Assembly (NCBI GenBank): GCA_900111695.1
Contig: FOHD01000004.1
Coordinates: 124,001-188,000 of the forward strand
Length of the DNA: 64,000 nt
Direction: 5' to 3'
DNA from: Olsenella sp. KH3B4
GTDB taxonomy: Bacteria; Actinomycetota; Coriobacteriia; Coriobacteriales; Atopobiaceae
Position 1 is the first letter of the stretch. Each line of letters begins with the position of its first letter. The notes under the pieces are model-generated. The model did no database searches and was not told the DNA's origin. It was given only the letters and a program-made list of their open reading frames with translations. Below are positions 61,668-64,000 of the stretch, in pieces. The position numbers were made by a program, and so were the translations under genes.

Positions 61668-63131
61668 CTACTCGTGGATGATGACCACGTCGCCCACGTT
61701 ACACAGCGAGTAGAGCTTGTCTGCGTCATCGTAGGAGAGGTTGATGCAGCCGTGGCTGCCGTTGGTGAGGTAGATGTCGCCGCCAAAGGCCGAGCGCCAC
61801 GGCGCGTTGTGGAAGCCCATGAGGTTGCCCACGACGCCCATCCAGAAGTCCACGTGGCTCACCCACTGGGGGTTGCCCGACTCGTCGTTGGGACCGACGA
61901 GCGTGGAGGGACTCTGCTTGTTCGTTATGGTCCAGGTGCCCTGCGTCGTGCTGCGGTTGAGGTTGGGCTGACCGGTCACAACGTCGGCCTGCCAGATGAC
62001 AGAGCCATCCGAGTCGAAGAAGATGGCGTGCTGGTCGGAGATGTCCACGTCGATGTAGCGGGTTGGCCAGTCCTGGCCTTCGGGGTTGTATGTGGCTGCC
62101 GTCGTGTAGCAGGGCAGCTCAAGCGTGGTGGGGGAGCCCGTCATGATGTTGTTGTAGATGTCCTGCGCAGCCTCGGCACCGTTGATCGACCAGCCGTAGA
62201 CGCCGCCGGCCACCACGGACTCCTGGACGCCGTCGGGACGCGTGTAGGTGCGTGCCGTGCCCACCGAGTCTGTCTTTGCGGAGAGGTCACCCTTTGCCCA
62301 GGTGGTGATGGCATCCTGGCTGAGGGTCACCGAGAGGTCGTCTCCAATGGTGATCCACTGAGAGATGAGGTCGGCGTCAACGGTCGTGACCTCGGTGCCG
62401 CCAAGCGTGAGCGTGACGGTTGCGGCGAGCATAGCGTTCGCCGTCTTGATGGCATCGTCCACGGACTCCCCGGCCTGGAGAGATTCGTCGCCAAGCTCGA
62501 TGGAGGTCGCGAGGGACTTGACCTGCCCCGCGATTGCCTGGGTGGCCGCAGCCTGATCGATGCGGCTCGCCTGCGCGCTGTCAGATGCGGTGTAGACCTT
62601 CTCCGTTGAGTCATAGGTGATGTCGGAGGTGCTTGATCCACCGTTTGCGGAGGATGCGGCGCTCACGGCGTTTGCCAGCGCGGTCGCGATGGCATCCGAG
62701 TTTAGCGTGACGTAGGAGGAGACGTCACCCGTCGAGAGACTCTGCGTGGTGCCCTGCGCGAGCTCAACGGGCCAGGCCCAGGGGTGCTGCTGGGCAATGG
62801 CGGCGCGCGCGGCGCTCTCGCCGTCATAGGCCAGCGAGACGTCCGCCCCATCAAGCTCGAACGAGACGCCGTCGCCCGAGACGCTTGCCTTCCAGCCAGA
62901 CGTCTTGGTGGCGGAGAGCGAGCTTGCAACCTCGTCGACGCTCATGAGCGAGACGTCCTGACCATCTACGCTGGTAGACGGCATGAAGAAGAAGTTGAAG
63001 TATGCCACGCCCCCCAGGTATACGGCGACGACAACGGCAAGCGAGACGAGAAGCGCAATGACGGGGCCGCGGCTGTTGTGTTTTTTCTTGTGCGAGCCGG
63101 CGAAGTGCCCGCCTCGTGAGGACTGTTTCAT
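61668..63131 (-). CDS. L,D-transpeptidase (YkuD) with membrane anchor and peptidoglycan-binding-like region
   Basis: A 487-residue membrane-anchored wall enzyme. After a basic cytoplasmic N-terminus there is one transmembrane helix (about 23-45), then an extracellular region of about 300 residues resembling the PG_binding_4 domain often placed before YkuD, then the YkuD catalytic domain. The active site is SHGCIN with H460 and C462; an upstream His lies in GFHNAPW. Such enzymes form 3-3 cross-links in peptidoglycan or attach proteins. The ATG at 63131 is the first matching a plausible N-terminus; the GGGAG site is rather distant (12-14 bases). Divergent from the methyltransferase gene. Confidence 0.9.
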   Translation of the reverse strand: MKQSSRGGHFAGSHKKKHNSRGPVIALLVSLAVVVAVYLGGVAYFNFFFMPSTSVDGQDVSLMSVDEVASSLSATKTSGWKASVSGDGVSFELDGADVSLAYDGESAARAAIAQQHPWAWPVELAQGTTQSLSTGDVSSYVTLNSDAIATALANAVSAASSANGGSSTSDITYDSTEKVYTASDSAQASRIDQAAATQAIAGQVKSLATSIELGDESLQAGESVDDAIKTANAMLAATVTLTLGGTEVTTVDADLISQWITIGDDLSVTLSQDAITTWAKGDLSAKTDSVGTARTYTRPDGVQESVVAGGVYGWSINGAEAAQDIYNNIMTGSPTTLELPCYTTAATYNPEGQDWPTRYIDVDISDQHAIFFDSDGSVIWQADVVTGQPNLNRSTTQGTWTITNKQSPSTLVGPNDESGNPQWVSHVDFWMGVVGNLMGFHNAPWRSAFGGDIYLTNGSHGCINLSYDDADKLYSLCNVGDVVIIHE

Positions 63132-63194
63132 GGTGATGGCTGGTCTCCCTCGGGATGGGATGAGTGTTTGTTCCAGAGTGCTGTCATGTGTGAC

Positions 63195-63200
63195 TATAGT
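63195..63200 (+). promoter_or_regulatory. Candidate -10 element for the methyltransferase gene
   Basis: TATAGT, the same hexamer used at tRNA-Leu, rho and rpmF, 105 bases before the start. No good -35 is seen. Confidence 0.35.
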
Positions 63201-63304
63201 AACCCAGGGCGACCAACAGCCGTCCCCCGACCGACTCATGAGAAAAGCTCCAAAGGCCAAGCTTGCGTGAAGGTGGCGCGGGGCGACAGAGGAAGGCGAA
63301 ACAA

Positions 63305-64000
63305 GTGGGCTTGCAGACGGTACGCATGGGGAGCGCGGATGACCCGAGGCTCGACACCTACGTGCGGCTGACCGACCACCAGCTGAGAAACAAGCTTGAG
63401 CCCGAGAAGGGCGTGCTTATCGCCGAGTCGAGGCTGGTTGTGGAGGTTGCCCTGGACGCGGGGCTTGAGCCCCTCTCGTTTCTGGTCGACGATGCCAGGC
63501 TGGAGTCCTGCTCCGACCTTATCGAGCGCGCCGGATGCGTTGCCTACGTGCTGCCACATGACCAGATGGAGCGACTCACCGGCTTCAACGTGAACAGGGG
63601 CCTGCTCTGCGCGATGCGCCGGCCGCGTCCGCAATCGGTTGGGCAGGTGCTTCTCGGCGCTCGCCACGTGGCGGTGCTGGAGGACCTTGTCGACGTGACC
63701 AACGTGGGAGCGGTCTTTCGCTCGGCGGCGGCCTTGGGTGCGGATGCCGTGCTTCTCTCGCCGCGCTGTGCAGATCCGCTGGGCAGGCGTGCCGTGCGCG
63801 TCTCTATGGGGACGGTCTTCCAGGTGCCCTGGGCGCGCGTCGATGCCAAGGCGTGGCCGGCGGAAATCGTGGCGGACCTGCGCGAGCGGGGCTTCGCGTG
63901 TCTCTCCATGGCCCTTGAGGATGGCGCCGTGCCCATAGATGACCCCTCGCTTGGCTCTGCCGAGAAGATCGCGCTCTTCTTTGGCTGCGAGGGCTACGGC
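63305..64000 (+). CDS. TrmH/SpoU-family RNA methyltransferase, 3' end outside window
   Basis: The first 232 residues of a SPOUT-class RNA 2'-O-methyltransferase. An N-terminal substrate-binding segment (ADDPRLDTYVRLTD, GVLIAESRLVVE) is followed by the catalytic fold: LEDLVDVTNVGAVFRSAAAL (motif 1 with N-x-G-x-x-x-R), ADAVLLSPRCADPLGRRAVR and, at the window edge, FFGCEGYG (motif 2). The remaining 30-40 residues, including motif 3, lie to the right. GTG 63305 is selected with GGAAGG eight bases upstream; ATG 63326 is also possible. Whether the target is tRNA or 23S rRNA cannot be told. Confidence 0.9.
   Translation, partial: MGLQTVRMGSADDPRLDTYVRLTDHQLRNKLEPEKGVLIAESRLVVEVALDAGLEPLSFLVDDARLESCSDLIERAGCVAYVLPHDQMERLTGFNVNRGLLCAMRRPRPQSVGQVLLGARHVAVLEDLVDVTNVGAVFRSAAALGADAVLLSPRCADPLGRRAVRVSMGTVFQVPWARVDAKAWPAEIVADLRERGFACLSMALEDGAVPIDDPSLGSAEKIALFFGCEGYG

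Overview
The window is a GC-rich chromosomal segment with dense, mostly colinear operons. It looks like a Gram-positive actinobacterium of the class Coriobacteriia, probably near Olsenella/Atopobium. The grounds are: CheC-free housekeeping clusters typical of Actinobacteria and Firmicutes (rpmF-plsX-acpP-rnc-smc-ftsY-ffh; coaD followed by a coiled-coil protein and DUF177), a Rho factor with a very long basic N-terminus, Tat-type lipoprotein signals on substrate-binding proteins, and antisense reading frames open for hundreds of codons because of GC bias. The genus is an inference from gene content and has not been tested by any search.

Layout. 1-1330: 3' end of a RelA/SpoT-type (p)ppGpp enzyme and a metallo-beta-lactamase-fold hydrolase. 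1340-5190: repeats, tRNA-Leu(CAA), the infC-rpmI-rplT operon with an attenuator-like leader and a probable AUA start, a convergent WecA/TagO-type glycosyl-phosphate transferase, a likely 6S RNA and tRNA-Ala(CGC). 5258-11043: PflX-like radical SAM protein, small membrane protein, pncB, argS and a tandem winged-helix regulator. 11330-16564: rho, a short-chain dehydrogenase, an unrecognised membrane protein and a VanZ-like protein. 16736-21725: complete branched-chain amino-acid ABC importer (livJ-H-M-G-F). 22079-27351: priA-def-fmt-rsmB. 27447-31603: MarR regulator with a heterodimeric ABC exporter pair. 31600-35835: polysaccharide deacetylase, a 700-base gene-free stretch, FmdB zinc ribbon, a HAD-thiamine pyrophosphokinase fusion and rpmB.

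36022-45322 holds the most notable block, a complete AI-2 (autoinducer-2) uptake and processing system of the Lsr type. lsrR-lsrK-cupin run leftward, and lsrA-lsrC-lsrD-lsrB-lsrF run rightward from a shared 434-bp control region. No LsrG is visible; a small cupin sits in the lsrK operon and may replace it. No luxS is present in the window. Right of it lie a decayed gene with an in-frame stop and a 146-bp element with 22-bp perfect terminal inverted repeats.

46657-63131 returns to core genes: yloU-fakA-recG-rsmD-coaD, a SepIVA-like coiled-coil gene, DUF177, rpmF, plsX, acpP, rnc, smc, ftsY, ffh, and a convergent L,D-transpeptidase. A SpoU/TrmH-type RNA methyltransferase runs off the right edge.

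Two families of short intergenic repeats (a 21-bp family and a roughly 62-bp REP-like palindromic family with five loci) recur between genes and are not explained by the coding features.
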